This document shows positions 26,442 to 34,414 of a stretch of 64,000 nt of DNA, piece by piece. The first letter of the stretch is position 1. Each line of letters begins with the position of its first letter. A model generated the notes under the pieces. That model saw only the letters and a list, made by a program, of their open reading frames with translations. It had not been told where the DNA came from and searched no databases. Made by a program: the position numbers and the translations under genes. The DNA lies in NCBI GenBank assembly GCA_903936705.1, contig CAIZWN010000068.1:186001-250000 (forward strand). The letters are read 5' to 3'. Source of the DNA: an uncultured Myxococcales bacterium (lineage in GTDB: Bacteria > Myxococcota_A > UBA9042 > DTJE01).

Positions 26442-28064
26442 ATGTTGCATTTCAATAGATGGACGTGTGGTGTCGCGATTGTGCTGGTTTTCGGTGTCGC
26501 CACCGGTTGCGGCAGTTCATCCGGTCAGGACAACGGCACCGTTCCTGACGTTTCTGCCGAGGTCGCGCCGGACGTGATCGGCGAGGTTGCATCCGACGTT
26601 GTTGCTGATGTTGCCGCCGAGGTGGCGTCGGACGTTGTTGCTGACGTAGCCGCCGAGGTCCCGGCCGACGTGGTAGCCGACGTGGCCGCCGATGTCGTCG
26701 AGGACGCGATGCCGGACGTTGCGTGGGAAACCCTGCCGCGCCTGCCAGAGGGCCTGGTCATTACGGCCGATTTTGCCGCTGGAGCAGCACAGAAGGATGT
26801 TTCCCCGACGCAACCGACCCACCTGGGTGGCTTCGGATTCTGCCTTGGCGACGAGACCGTCTGCCGATCCACCGATGGCGTTCATGACCCGCTGCTGGCT
26901 TCGACGGTCGCAATTGCCGACCCCAAGAGCGGCGAGGTCGTGATGTTCATCGGCGTAGACACGATCGGCGTACTGCGCAGCGATGTCGAGGACATGCATC
27001 GGCGGATCCAGAAGAGGCTGTACGAGCAGTACGGCGTATATTTCCCGGGCGAGCGGGCCATGATTGGCGCCAGCCATGCCCATTCTTCGTGCGATACGGT
27101 CGGCCTGTGGGGGCCGATGATGGGCGCCGGACGCCAGGAACAGTATGTCGAGTTGCTGAAGAACGGCGTCGTAGATTCAGCGGCCGAGGCCTTTGGCAAA
27201 CTGGTCGACGTGACCATGGACTGGGGCAAGGGCTCCTGGGTGAACAGCGACGAGGATGGCTTCACCCATGACAACGACCTGTTCGTGCTGCGCGGCAAGG
27301 GTACTGACGACAATACGGTGTTCACACTGGTCCGTTTCCCTGCCCACCCGACAACCTACGGGGACAAGATGCACGCGGCTTCGGCCGACTTTGTCGGGAC
27401 CATGCGGTTGAAGCTCGAGAAGGATCTGGGAGGCTTGAACGTGTTCATGAACGGCCCGATCGGGTCGGTGTACCCCGAGCGGCCGAACGAGTGCGGCCTG
27501 ACCGAAGAGGCCTTCCCGAACGGCGATCGGACAACGACCACCATGGATCCCGCCGACTACATGAAGACCACCTGCACCGGCTATGGCATTGCGGAAGTGG
27601 TAAAGACGGCCCTGACTACATCGACGCCGCTGGTGGCGACGAACGGGATCACCTTCAAACACACGAAGTTCCATTTCCATCCGACCAACGGTACGTTGAT
27701 GATGCTGGCCGAGGTCGGGCCGCTGCCGTTCGACAATGTGAACGTGGATGATCCTGAGGCGATGATGTACTCGATCTTCTCGGTGGCGACGGTCGGAGAC
27801 CTGACCTACATCACGACTCCCGGCGAGTCCTTCCCATCGTTCGGCGACGAGGCCAAGAAGATTGCGGTGGAGGCCAACCTGCCCAACCCCATCGTTCTGG
27901 GTCTGACCCAGGACTGGATGGGATACCTCCTGCTGGAAAAACAGTGGAAGGACGCGAACCTGTCCTACCACCAGAGCCTTTCGCCAGGCGAGACCGTCGA
28001 ACCCACGTTCATGGCCGCGATGCGCAAGCTGCTGGGCCTGCCTGCGGCGCCCCCTGTGAAGTAG
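26442..28064 (+). CDS. Lipoprotein with neutral-ceramidase-like domain
   Basis: 540 residues. The ATG at 26442 follows GAGGAG. Lipobox near VATGC (Cys 24). Residues 30-90 are an acidic stalk of DVVADVAAEV units (36-bp DNA repeats). From residue 105 the chain follows the N-terminal domain of neutral/alkaline ceramidases: FAAGAAQKDVSPTQPTHLGGFG, MFIGVDTIGVL, and MIGASHAHSS, which corresponds to the zinc-site THTHSG of the Pseudomonas enzyme. It is shorter than true ceramidases (about 650 residues) and I see no clear GPGGFS nucleophile loop, so the substrate may be another amide or ester. Stands alone on the plus strand. Confidence 0.68.
   Translation: MLHFNRWTCGVAIVLVFGVATGCGSSSGQDNGTVPDVSAEVAPDVIGEVASDVVADVAAEVASDVVADVAAEVPADVVADVAADVVEDAMPDVAWETLPRLPEGLVITADFAAGAAQKDVSPTQPTHLGGFGFCLGDETVCRSTDGVHDPLLASTVAIADPKSGEVVMFIGVDTIGVLRSDVEDMHRRIQKRLYEQYGVYFPGERAMIGASHAHSSCDTVGLWGPMMGAGRQEQYVELLKNGVVDSAAEAFGKLVDVTMDWGKGSWVNSDEDGFTHDNDLFVLRGKGTDDNTVFTLVRFPAHPTTYGDKMHAASADFVGTMRLKLEKDLGGLNVFMNGPIGSVYPERPNECGLTEEAFPNGDRTTTTMDPADYMKTTCTGYGIAEVVKTALTTSTPLVATNGITFKHTKFHFHPTNGTLMMLAEVGPLPFDNVNVDDPEAMMYSIFSVATVGDLTYITTPGESFPSFGDEAKKIAVEANLPNPIVLGLTQDWMGYLLLEKQWKDANLSYHQSLSPGETVEPTFMAAMRKLLGLPAAPPVK
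26592..26699 (+). repeat. 36-bp tandem repeat, three copies
   Basis: Units at 26592-26627, 26628-26663 and 26664-26699 encode SDVVADVAAEVA, SDVVADVAAEVP and ADVVADVAADVV in the stalk of the ceramidase-like lipoprotein. Units 1 and 2 are almost identical; unit 3 has diverged at third positions. Confidence 0.9.
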
Positions 28065-28182
28065 GGACTGTCTGCTGAAACCCGCCTTCGCAACCGTCTG
28101 ACCAGTTCATCGTTCGGGATTTCCTGCGGTTGATGCACCATTCTCGCTTGAGTCCGGACCGGGCATCTGGCATCCTGGCAGC

Positions 28183-29688
28183 ATGGAATCTACTTCTGCC
28201 ATTTTGCCAAGCCCGTGGACGCGGTGGTTGTTACTGGTGTTCGTGGTAGCGGTCCTTGGGGGCCGGTGGCTTTCCGAGGCTGACGGCCCGGTCAGTTCAG
28301 TGGACGAGGGCGCCTGGATATTTTCAAGTTATGTGTTCCATTTGACCTTTCTGGAACAGAACTTCGATCAGGGGACCTGGCGGACCGAAGATACGTTGGA
28401 CCACCCTCCTGTTGCTCGCTACCTGTTCGGCGCAGTTGCCGCGACGACCGGTTTTATTGAGTCTTCGGCCGCGGACAAGGAATGGTGGGCCCGGCGCGGC
28501 GCAGACGTACTTGATATTGCAGGGTTTCAACAAGAAATTGACGCTCGAATCCCCAGGCCGGCACTGTCTGCGTGCCGAATGGCAACCACATTGGCGATGA
28601 TCGCGGCGGCGATGCTTTTATTTGCCCTGGTTGCCGGAGCCTGGTCGCAAGCCGCCGGCGCCTTTGCTGCTGCGGCGTTTGTCCTGCACCCTCGAGTGCT
28701 TCACATGGCGGTCCAGGCCACGTCGGATCCGTTTTTTGTGGCACTCTTGCTGGCGAATCTTGTGGTGCTTGGCCGGGTAGTGATCGGCTTCTGGCGGACC
28801 GGCCGTCTTTCCATTGCCACTACCGTTGCGCTGGGTATCCTGTCCGCCTTGCATTTTTCGACAAAAATCAACGGTTCCATATCGCTTGTGATCAACCTTA
28901 TTGCGCTTGCCATTGCTGCCGTGCTGCCTGGTGCGGCACCGGAAGCGAAGGGCGTTAAGGTGCGCATTTATCGCGCAATCCGTGCGGGCGTTCTTATGAC
29001 CCTGGTGTTCATCGCCGTGGCTGTTGGCGTCAATCCTTCCCTGTGGCATGACCCGCTCGGGTTCCTGGCTGACATGGTGCGATTTCGGCTGCAACTGATT
29101 GAACTTCAGTCCACCGTGTTCCTGGGTGATGCCCTTCCTGCACTTGATCTGCGCTTTGGCGTTCTTGCCAGGCGCCTCCTGTTCGACGAGGACCCGGTGT
29201 TGGGGGCGGTCCGGTTTCCCCTCCTGTTGATTGGGGTCTCACTGGGGATGGTGGCAGCGGTTCGGCGCATGCGCGATCATCCTCAGCTTTGGCTGGTTCC
29301 GTTGCTGGGATCCGTGTTCTGGATTGGGGCGACGGTCGTCACGTATCGGCTGGATTGGCAGCACTATCGTTTGCCGGCAGTACCATTCATCGTGCTTCTG
29401 GCTTTGCTGGGACTGGGGGAGTTGTTTCCATTGCGGCATGGGCCATCCATGCGTCGGCGGCTGCGCGATCTGGGTCTGGCAACCGCTATCGCAGCGATCC
29501 TTGTTTGCATGGCAGTGACCCGAACCATGGAGTCGTGGGTCGAGGATAACCCCGAATGGATGGCCAGGGCGCGCCTGGGACAGATTGAGGTTCTGGCCCG
29601 TCGTCATCCACAGCGGCCAGATATCGAGGCCGAGCGGACTCGCAGGCAAGCCGAGTTCGATGCGGTTTTTCGGGATGCCGCACCTTGA
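28183..29688 (+). CDS. GT-C-type membrane glycosyltransferase (GT39/ArnT-like)
   Basis: 501 residues with about ten membrane spans. The first periplasmic loop contains SVDEGAWIFSSYVFH and, further on, TLDHPPVARYLFG. The acidic DE followed by HPP is typical of polyprenyl-phosphate-dependent PMT/ArnT-like transferases. Later spans include a conserved-looking TYRLDWQHYRLPAVPFIVLL, where ArnT-like proteins have a YxLPxxP motif. The C-terminal 50 residues are soluble and Arg-rich. Acceptor unknown. No clear Shine-Dalgarno; the ATG is chosen because it opens the first hydrophobic segment after a short polar lead. Confidence 0.72.
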   Translation: MESTSAILPSPWTRWLLLVFVVAVLGGRWLSEADGPVSSVDEGAWIFSSYVFHLTFLEQNFDQGTWRTEDTLDHPPVARYLFGAVAATTGFIESSAADKEWWARRGADVLDIAGFQQEIDARIPRPALSACRMATTLAMIAAAMLLFALVAGAWSQAAGAFAAAAFVLHPRVLHMAVQATSDPFFVALLLANLVVLGRVVIGFWRTGRLSIATTVALGILSALHFSTKINGSISLVINLIALAIAAVLPGAAPEAKGVKVRIYRAIRAGVLMTLVFIAVAVGVNPSLWHDPLGFLADMVRFRLQLIELQSTVFLGDALPALDLRFGVLARRLLFDEDPVLGAVRFPLLLIGVSLGMVAAVRRMRDHPQLWLVPLLGSVFWIGATVVTYRLDWQHYRLPAVPFIVLLALLGLGELFPLRHGPSMRRRLRDLGLATAIAAILVCMAVTRTMESWVEDNPEWMARARLGQIEVLARRHPQRPDIEAERTRRQAEFDAVFRDAAP

Positions 29689-29728
29689 AACTTCAGGGAA
29701 CATTCCGGTTTCCGGACTGCATGCGACC

Positions 29729-29758
29729 TTGCGTTTGAATGCTGCGCGCTGATAGATT
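29729..29758 (+). promoter_or_regulatory. Possible promoter of the ADC/KPR-like pair
   Basis: TTGCGT (29729-29734), an 18-bp spacer and TAGATT (29753-29758), about 42 bp upstream of the GTG at 29800. Confidence 0.3.
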
Positions 29759-29799
29759 TGCATCCGTTCCCGGTCATGTCCCTCTGCGAGGAGTAAACG

Positions 29800-30684
29800 G
29801 TGAAAGCCACGCACGTGATCGACCCGGTATTGCTGGATAACGCAGCCACCTTTACGGATCCGTTCTTCCGGCGGTTCGAGTTGCGCCCTGCCGCGGCCCC
29901 GCTTGACCTGGACGGGACCATTGCCAAGAACTACCTGTTCCCGACATTCTACGGCGACGTCACCTGCGCCCAGGCGATCTACCTGTGCCCGTGGGAGCGA
30001 GCCTACAGCCTGATGCCGCATCCGCTGATGAAACCAGTGCGCATGTCCGGGGGGCGGGCTCTGGTCGTTTTTTCCTGCTACGTGTACCGCAAGGTGCTGG
30101 GGGTGGCGCCGTACAACGAGATCGCGATGACGATACCTCTGTTGCTGGACCCTGATGTCAACGTGCCGGTACTGCCCATGTTATGGCCGAAATACCCAGG
30201 GTTCGGTTATTACGTGTTTTCGATGCCGGTCACGTCGCTGGAAAACCGTATTCGCGGCAACAAGATATGGGGACTTCCGAAGATCGTCGCCGACATCGAT
30301 ATCGGCGATCAGGAAGGCGACTGCGTGACGATGGCCCGGGACGAGGACGGTCGCCCCTACTTCGAGTTGCGTGTGCCCCGGGCCGGTACTGCGACGCGCT
30401 TCGAACAGGACGCGTTCCTGTACACGCGCCTGGGCGATAAAATGTTGCGCAGCCGTACCAGTTTTGCCGGCACTTTCCAGGTTCGAAAGAACATGGGATT
30501 GCTGTTCAAGCGCGGTGCCGGCACCGAACGCCCGACGCTGGTCTTGTCTGACTCGCCTGCGGCCTCGGTGCTGCGTGGGCTGCAGATCGAACCGGTTGCG
30601 TTCCAGACGCGCTATGCCGATCGCATGTCCAGTTGCTTTGACCTGCCCGAAGTTGGGTACAAGGCACCGGCTACTTTCCGGTAG
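29800..30684 (+). CDS. Acetoacetate decarboxylase family protein
   Basis: 294 residues. GTG start with GAGGAG upstream. The segment IRGNKIWGLPK ends at K161, where this family keeps the Lys that forms the Schiff base in true acetoacetate decarboxylase. Around it are family-like strands: FPTFYGDVTCAQAIYLCP before it and GYYVFSMPVTSLENR just upstream. Many members are not acetoacetate decarboxylases but act on larger beta-keto or enol substrates. The next gene begins 22 bp later and is a reductase-like protein, so the two may act on the same keto acid. Confidence 0.75.
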   Translation: MKATHVIDPVLLDNAATFTDPFFRRFELRPAAAPLDLDGTIAKNYLFPTFYGDVTCAQAIYLCPWERAYSLMPHPLMKPVRMSGGRALVVFSCYVYRKVLGVAPYNEIAMTIPLLLDPDVNVPVLPMLWPKYPGFGYYVFSMPVTSLENRIRGNKIWGLPKIVADIDIGDQEGDCVTMARDEDGRPYFELRVPRAGTATRFEQDAFLYTRLGDKMLRSRTSFAGTFQVRKNMGLLFKRGAGTERPTLVLSDSPAASVLRGLQIEPVAFQTRYADRMSSCFDLPEVGYKAPATFR

Positions 30685-30706
30685 GACCGACACCAGGAGT
30701 CATGCC

Positions 30707-31801
30707 ATGAACGTTCCCGCCATCCTGGACCACGCCGCCGACGCGCTGCCATTGGTCGCAAGAATAAGGGCCCGCCAGCGCGGCCTGAAGATTGTCCTGG
30801 TCGGCACCGGCGTCATCGGGGGGACGGTTGCCGGCTGGGTCGCGCCCCATCACGACCGGCTGTACGTCCTTGATCAGGGCGCGACGGCGCAGGCACTTCG
30901 TAGGCGAGGCCTCACCATATACCCTGGCGATCGACCGGAATGCCGCACAACGGTGCAGGTCAAGGTGATTGATGACATTGCCGAGGTGCCTGATGCGGAC
31001 GTCGTCCTGATGGGCGTCAAGAACTACAATCTCGATGCGGTCGCAAGCTTGGTCAAGGACCGTTTGGGCGATCGCCCCCTGGTCATAGGCATGCAGAACG
31101 GCGTCGAAAACCAGCAGATCCTGCCGCGCTATTTCTCGAGGACGGCGTACTGCGTGGTCAGCTATAACGCCTGGGCTGACGAGGCCGGTGTCATCGGCTA
31201 CCAGAAGCCTGGGCCGTTGGTTCTGGGCACGCCTGACAACTCGCTGCAAAACGAATTGCACGAACTGGCCAGGGTGCTGAACCTGGGCGTGGACACGGTC
31301 GTCACGGATCACTTCAACGACGCAGCCCACAGCAAACTTGTGATAAACCTGACGAACTCGCTGACGACGCTGATTGGCCATCGACGACGCGAAATATCGG
31401 ACCCGGCGCTGTTCCAGAAGTTGCTGACGAACATGACCTGGGAGGGCGTCCAGATAGTGCGTGGTGCCGGCTATGGCGAGTGCCGCCTGGGCGGGATGCC
31501 GTCATGGAAGACGATCTGGGTCGGGTCGCACCTGCCCAGGGCAATCACGAAACCGATCTTCGAACGCAACGTCGCCAAGATGGTCCTGAGTTCGATGGCG
31601 CAGGACATCCTTCAGCGCGGCGGCCACGAGTCAGAACTGGAAACGATCAACGGCTACCTGCTGTCGCTGGCAGACCGCCAGGGACTGGCCGTGCCCTACA
31701 ACCGGGCGATATACGACCTGTGTCGCAGCGAGTTCGCAAAACCCCATTTCACCCCGTTGGACGTGACAGATGTCCACGCGGCGGTGCTTGCACGCGGGTA
31801 G
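30707..31801 (+). CDS. Ketopantoate-reductase-family oxidoreductase
   Basis: 364 residues from the ATG at 30707 (CAGGAG nine bases before). The N terminus has a Rossmann motif, IVLVGTGVIGGTVAGWVAP, for NADP(H). VVLMGVKNYNLDAV and VIGMQNGVENQQIL are the typical PanE/ApbA second and third motifs, with the Lys (VKNYN) and Asn/Glu (NGVEN) near the active site. The C-terminal helical domain includes KLVINLTNSLTTLIG. The family reduces 2-dehydropantoate in pantothenate synthesis, but many paralogues have other substrates. Pairing with an ADC-family gene rather than panB/panC argues against a routine PanE role. Confidence 0.82.
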   Translation: MNVPAILDHAADALPLVARIRARQRGLKIVLVGTGVIGGTVAGWVAPHHDRLYVLDQGATAQALRRRGLTIYPGDRPECRTTVQVKVIDDIAEVPDADVVLMGVKNYNLDAVASLVKDRLGDRPLVIGMQNGVENQQILPRYFSRTAYCVVSYNAWADEAGVIGYQKPGPLVLGTPDNSLQNELHELARVLNLGVDTVVTDHFNDAAHSKLVINLTNSLTTLIGHRRREISDPALFQKLLTNMTWEGVQIVRGAGYGECRLGGMPSWKTIWVGSHLPRAITKPIFERNVAKMVLSSMAQDILQRGGHESELETINGYLLSLADRQGLAVPYNRAIYDLCRSEFAKPHFTPLDVTDVHAAVLARG

Positions 31802-31946
31802 GCCAACTGATCCTCCGACAGCTTGATCCCGGGCAATTACGTTGTCAGCAGGACTGGTTCCGGCGCTCCACACCGGCCGAGACCCTGCCGATCGACTATC
31901 AAGAAGGCACAGCCCAATGATGCTACATTCTTCACAAAGCAGGTCC

Positions 31947-33368
31947 TCAGTTCTTCTGAGGCGAGTCCGTCGGGTCCTGGAATTGTGTCCGGCCCTGGTA
32001 GGTCTTGCGGCGCAGGAAGGACTGACGACCGGCCTCGGCTAACGGGCTGTAATTCGCATCACCCTCTCCGCACTCGCATGCGTCGGCGATGCGCGAGTTC
32101 ATCTGCCGGGACGAGTAGGCGGCCTCCTTCTTGAAATTTGCTGCGTCACGCTGCGCCGCCAGAGCCACCAGGACATCCATGACTTCTGCGACCCACGGAT
32201 TGTTCGCTGCCTGTGCTTTCGCCTTGCGCAGCAGCGCATCCACTTCGCGCCATGCCTGACGACCGGCGGCTTCCTGTGCCTTGCGCTGGTACTCTGCCGC
32301 GGCCAACTCGCCGGCACGGCGCGCCACTAGTTCGTTTTCGGGCAGGCCGTCGCAGGCCGTCGTCAGCAGAGGGACTTCCAGCGCCACTGGACCCAGTTCG
32401 CATGCCTTGCCATCCAGGTCGGTCCACCCCAGTTTCACCTGGGTCACCTCCAGCCGGTGTCCTGCCACGAAGGTCTTAGGGGGCAGGATTTCCACCTCCA
32501 GCAAGGCCCAGGTTTCGCCGCCCCAGGCGAGGTCCGGCAGCAGCCACTGGTTTTTGCCCGTGGAGAGGTAGTCGTTGACGACGCGGACCTTCGCTGCCTG
32601 GCAGGGCAGGACTTCCAGGTGCACGGCCCGTCCCGCCAAGGCAGACATCAGGTCGAATTCTGTGCGGAACGGTTCCATCAGGTGGTCCGCGGTCTGGCCG
32701 TAGTAGCCGCTGCCACCCCCCGAACGGGCCATCCGGATCATCAGGTCCTCGTTGAAGGACTCGCCCAGACCATAGGTGGACGTCGTTACGCCAGCCGCTG
32801 CCAGTTGCCGGCACTGTTCCTCAATGGCGTTCGTGTCCGTCAGGCCCTGGTTCGCGTTTCCGTCCGACAGCAGGATCACGCGGGACACTCCGGCGCTTTC
32901 CTGGTGCCGGGACACCTCATGGGCTCCTTTCAGCCAGCCCTCGTGGAGGTTTGTGCTGCCGGCGGTTTCGATGCCGGCCAGTGCGGCTGCAAAAAGGGCC
33001 GGGGATTTCACGGCGCGGCTGGAAAGCACGACCTTGGCGCTGTCGTCATAGACCACCAGGGCGGCGTAGTCCTGTGGGCCCATCTGGGCAATCATCGACG
33101 CGGTGCACCTCTTTGCCTCTTCCAGCGGACCATTCGCCATGGACCCGGACCGGTCCAGCACGTAGGCGAGGTTCAGGGAGGGGCGAGCCTTGCCCTCGGG
33201 CAATGGCGGGCAGGGAATCCGTACCAGCACCTCCAGGACGTTGGGCTTGCCGATCCGCAGGCCTTCCCGGCGCGGAACCAGCAGCAGCTCCGGAACATCA
33301 GGGGTTGCGGGCTTCGCCTTGTTCAACGCCTTCTTGACGACCTTCTTGGCGATTTTTACGTTCTTCAC
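31947..33368 (-). CDS. von Willebrand factor A domain protein
   Basis: 473 residues. The GTG at 33368 is preceded by AAGGAGG and overlaps the stop of the regulator gene (GTGA). The Lys-rich N-terminal helix (VKNVKIAKKVVKKALNKAK) is no signal peptide, so the protein is probably cytosolic. The vWA domain (about 65-235) has a complete MIDAS site: DRSGSM, Thr in STNLHEG and Asp in LLSDGNANQG. A beta-sandwich-like middle and a helical C terminus with a coiled-coil-prone AAAEYQRKAQEAAGRQ stretch follow. Similar vWA proteins act as Mg-dependent adaptors. The regulator partner is the only functional clue. Confidence 0.82.
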   Translation of the reverse strand: MKNVKIAKKVVKKALNKAKPATPDVPELLLVPRREGLRIGKPNVLEVLVRIPCPPLPEGKARPSLNLAYVLDRSGSMANGPLEEAKRCTASMIAQMGPQDYAALVVYDDSAKVVLSSRAVKSPALFAAALAGIETAGSTNLHEGWLKGAHEVSRHQESAGVSRVILLSDGNANQGLTDTNAIEEQCRQLAAAGVTTSTYGLGESFNEDLMIRMARSGGGSGYYGQTADHLMEPFRTEFDLMSALAGRAVHLEVLPCQAAKVRVVNDYLSTGKNQWLLPDLAWGGETWALLEVEILPPKTFVAGHRLEVTQVKLGWTDLDGKACELGPVALEVPLLTTACDGLPENELVARRAGELAAAEYQRKAQEAAGRQAWREVDALLRKAKAQAANNPWVAEVMDVLVALAAQRDAANFKKEAAYSSRQMNSRIADACECGEGDANYSPLAEAGRQSFLRRKTYQGRTQFQDPTDSPQKN

Positions 33369-34024
33369 GATCTTCCTCCTTGCTTGCGGATTTCCTGAAC
33401 CAGCAGGCGGCGCAACGCATCGCCCGCACGAAGTGCATGGTCGGGAGTCAGGGACTGCAGCGCGGCAAGGTCCACCTCGACCGCGCACCAGGGAGCAACC
33501 GTCAGGCGGACCACTTCACGTCGGCAGGCAGTTCCCGTCAGGTTTCCCAATGCAGCAAGGTCGCCTTCCAGCGCCAGATGGTCTCGTGTTGGCGAGCTGA
33601 ACAGTGAGGTAACCGCCGCAGCAGGCATAGAAGTTGTCGACCGGGACGACGGAGCCTGTGCCTGAGCGGCGAACCTTGCCACCAGTTCCTGCGCCCTGTT
33701 CGCGGGTCGGGGCAGCAGGCCTGCCAGCGTCTCCCAGTCCGAGGACCGGATCACTTCCGCAATCTTCTGGAGAGGCCAGCCCTGGGCCAGAAACGATCGG
33801 ATGACCAAGGCCTCCAGCAGGTTTCGTCCTGAAAAGATGGCCTCCTTCCCCCGTCGCGTCGGGCGTGTAAGGGCCCCCACCGTCACGTAGTGGCGAATCA
33901 GGCGGACATTTGGCGCGCTGTCGGTGTTCGGCAGGCCAAAGCGAGGCATCAGGCCCAACAGATCCTCGGCCAGTTTCTCTGCCGTTCCCTCCCAGATCTT
34001 GTAGCGTTCGTGCCACGGGTTCAT
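33365..34024 (-). CDS. MerR-like transcriptional regulator
   Basis: 219 residues from the ATG at 34024, with GGAG seven bases upstream; the longer frame from 34081 begins inside the promoter. Residues 35-85 look like a MerR-type winged helix: NVRLIRHYVTVGALTRPTRRG followed by FSGRNLLEALVIRSFLAQGWPLQKIAEVI. The C-terminal 100 residues contain short beta/alpha elements without the Cys-based metal site of classic MerR; LTVAPWCAVEVDL is unassigned. Its own promoter carries a dyad between the -35 and -10, the standard MerR operator position, suggesting autoregulation of this gene and the overlapping vWA gene. Confidence 0.75.
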   Translation of the reverse strand: MNPWHERYKIWEGTAEKLAEDLLGLMPRFGLPNTDSAPNVRLIRHYVTVGALTRPTRRGKEAIFSGRNLLEALVIRSFLAQGWPLQKIAEVIRSSDWETLAGLLPRPANRAQELVARFAAQAQAPSSRSTTSMPAAAVTSLFSSPTRDHLALEGDLAALGNLTGTACRREVVRLTVAPWCAVEVDLAALQSLTPDHALRAGDALRRLLVQEIRKQGGRS

Positions 34025-34053
34025 CGGATGACTCCGGTTCGTGTCATGCGCTA

Positions 34054-34081
34054 AGATTACAACGACCGTTGTCATTGTCAA
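34054..34081 (-). promoter_or_regulatory. Promoter with central operator dyad for the MerR-like/vWA operon
   Basis: On the minus strand TTGACA (34076-34081) and TAATCT (34054-34059) are 16 bp apart. The spacer side holds the dyad ACAACG (34059-34064) and CGTTGT (34067-34072), perfect in all six positions of each arm, with a 2-bp centre. MerR-family proteins bind dyads between the -35 and -10 of this kind. Confidence 0.55.
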
Positions 34082-34414
34082 GACGCTGTAACATTAGCCC
34101 CATCGCTAATTCCTGAAAAGGTTAATCATGACAGGTGTGTGCGACATTGATGCGTGCATTGGAACCGTCAGCTTGTAATTTATGGTGGAATACCGCGATC
34201 AACTGTGCGAGGCATCGTTACCCCCTCGAAAATGACTGGCATTATTGCAAATTTGCTATCAATAAAAATAGTCTCGGCCAGCCCAAAGCGTTGGTTGAAC
34301 AGGCATATTTGCCGTGTGCCGAAAACCGCCCAGGAATACATCCGCCGAGAAAGCTGTTGACACGTTCGATGACGCATATTAAATCTATTTCGCTGGTGGA
34401 GAGAAAATAGAATA
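34082..34414. other. AT-rich intergenic region with kinase promoter
   Basis: This gap between divergent genes is clearly more AT-rich than its surroundings. It holds TTGACA (34357-34362), a 16-bp spacer and TTAAAT (34379-34384) reading toward the kinase gene. Nothing else convincing was found: an open frame of about 90 codons at 34135-34410 lacks a ribosome binding site and the codon bias of its neighbours. Confidence 0.45.

Noticed and set aside
34135-34410. A 91-codon frame in the gap between the MerR-like and kinase genes
   Set aside because: No ribosome binding site, composition unlike neighbouring genes, and it overlaps the kinase promoter.
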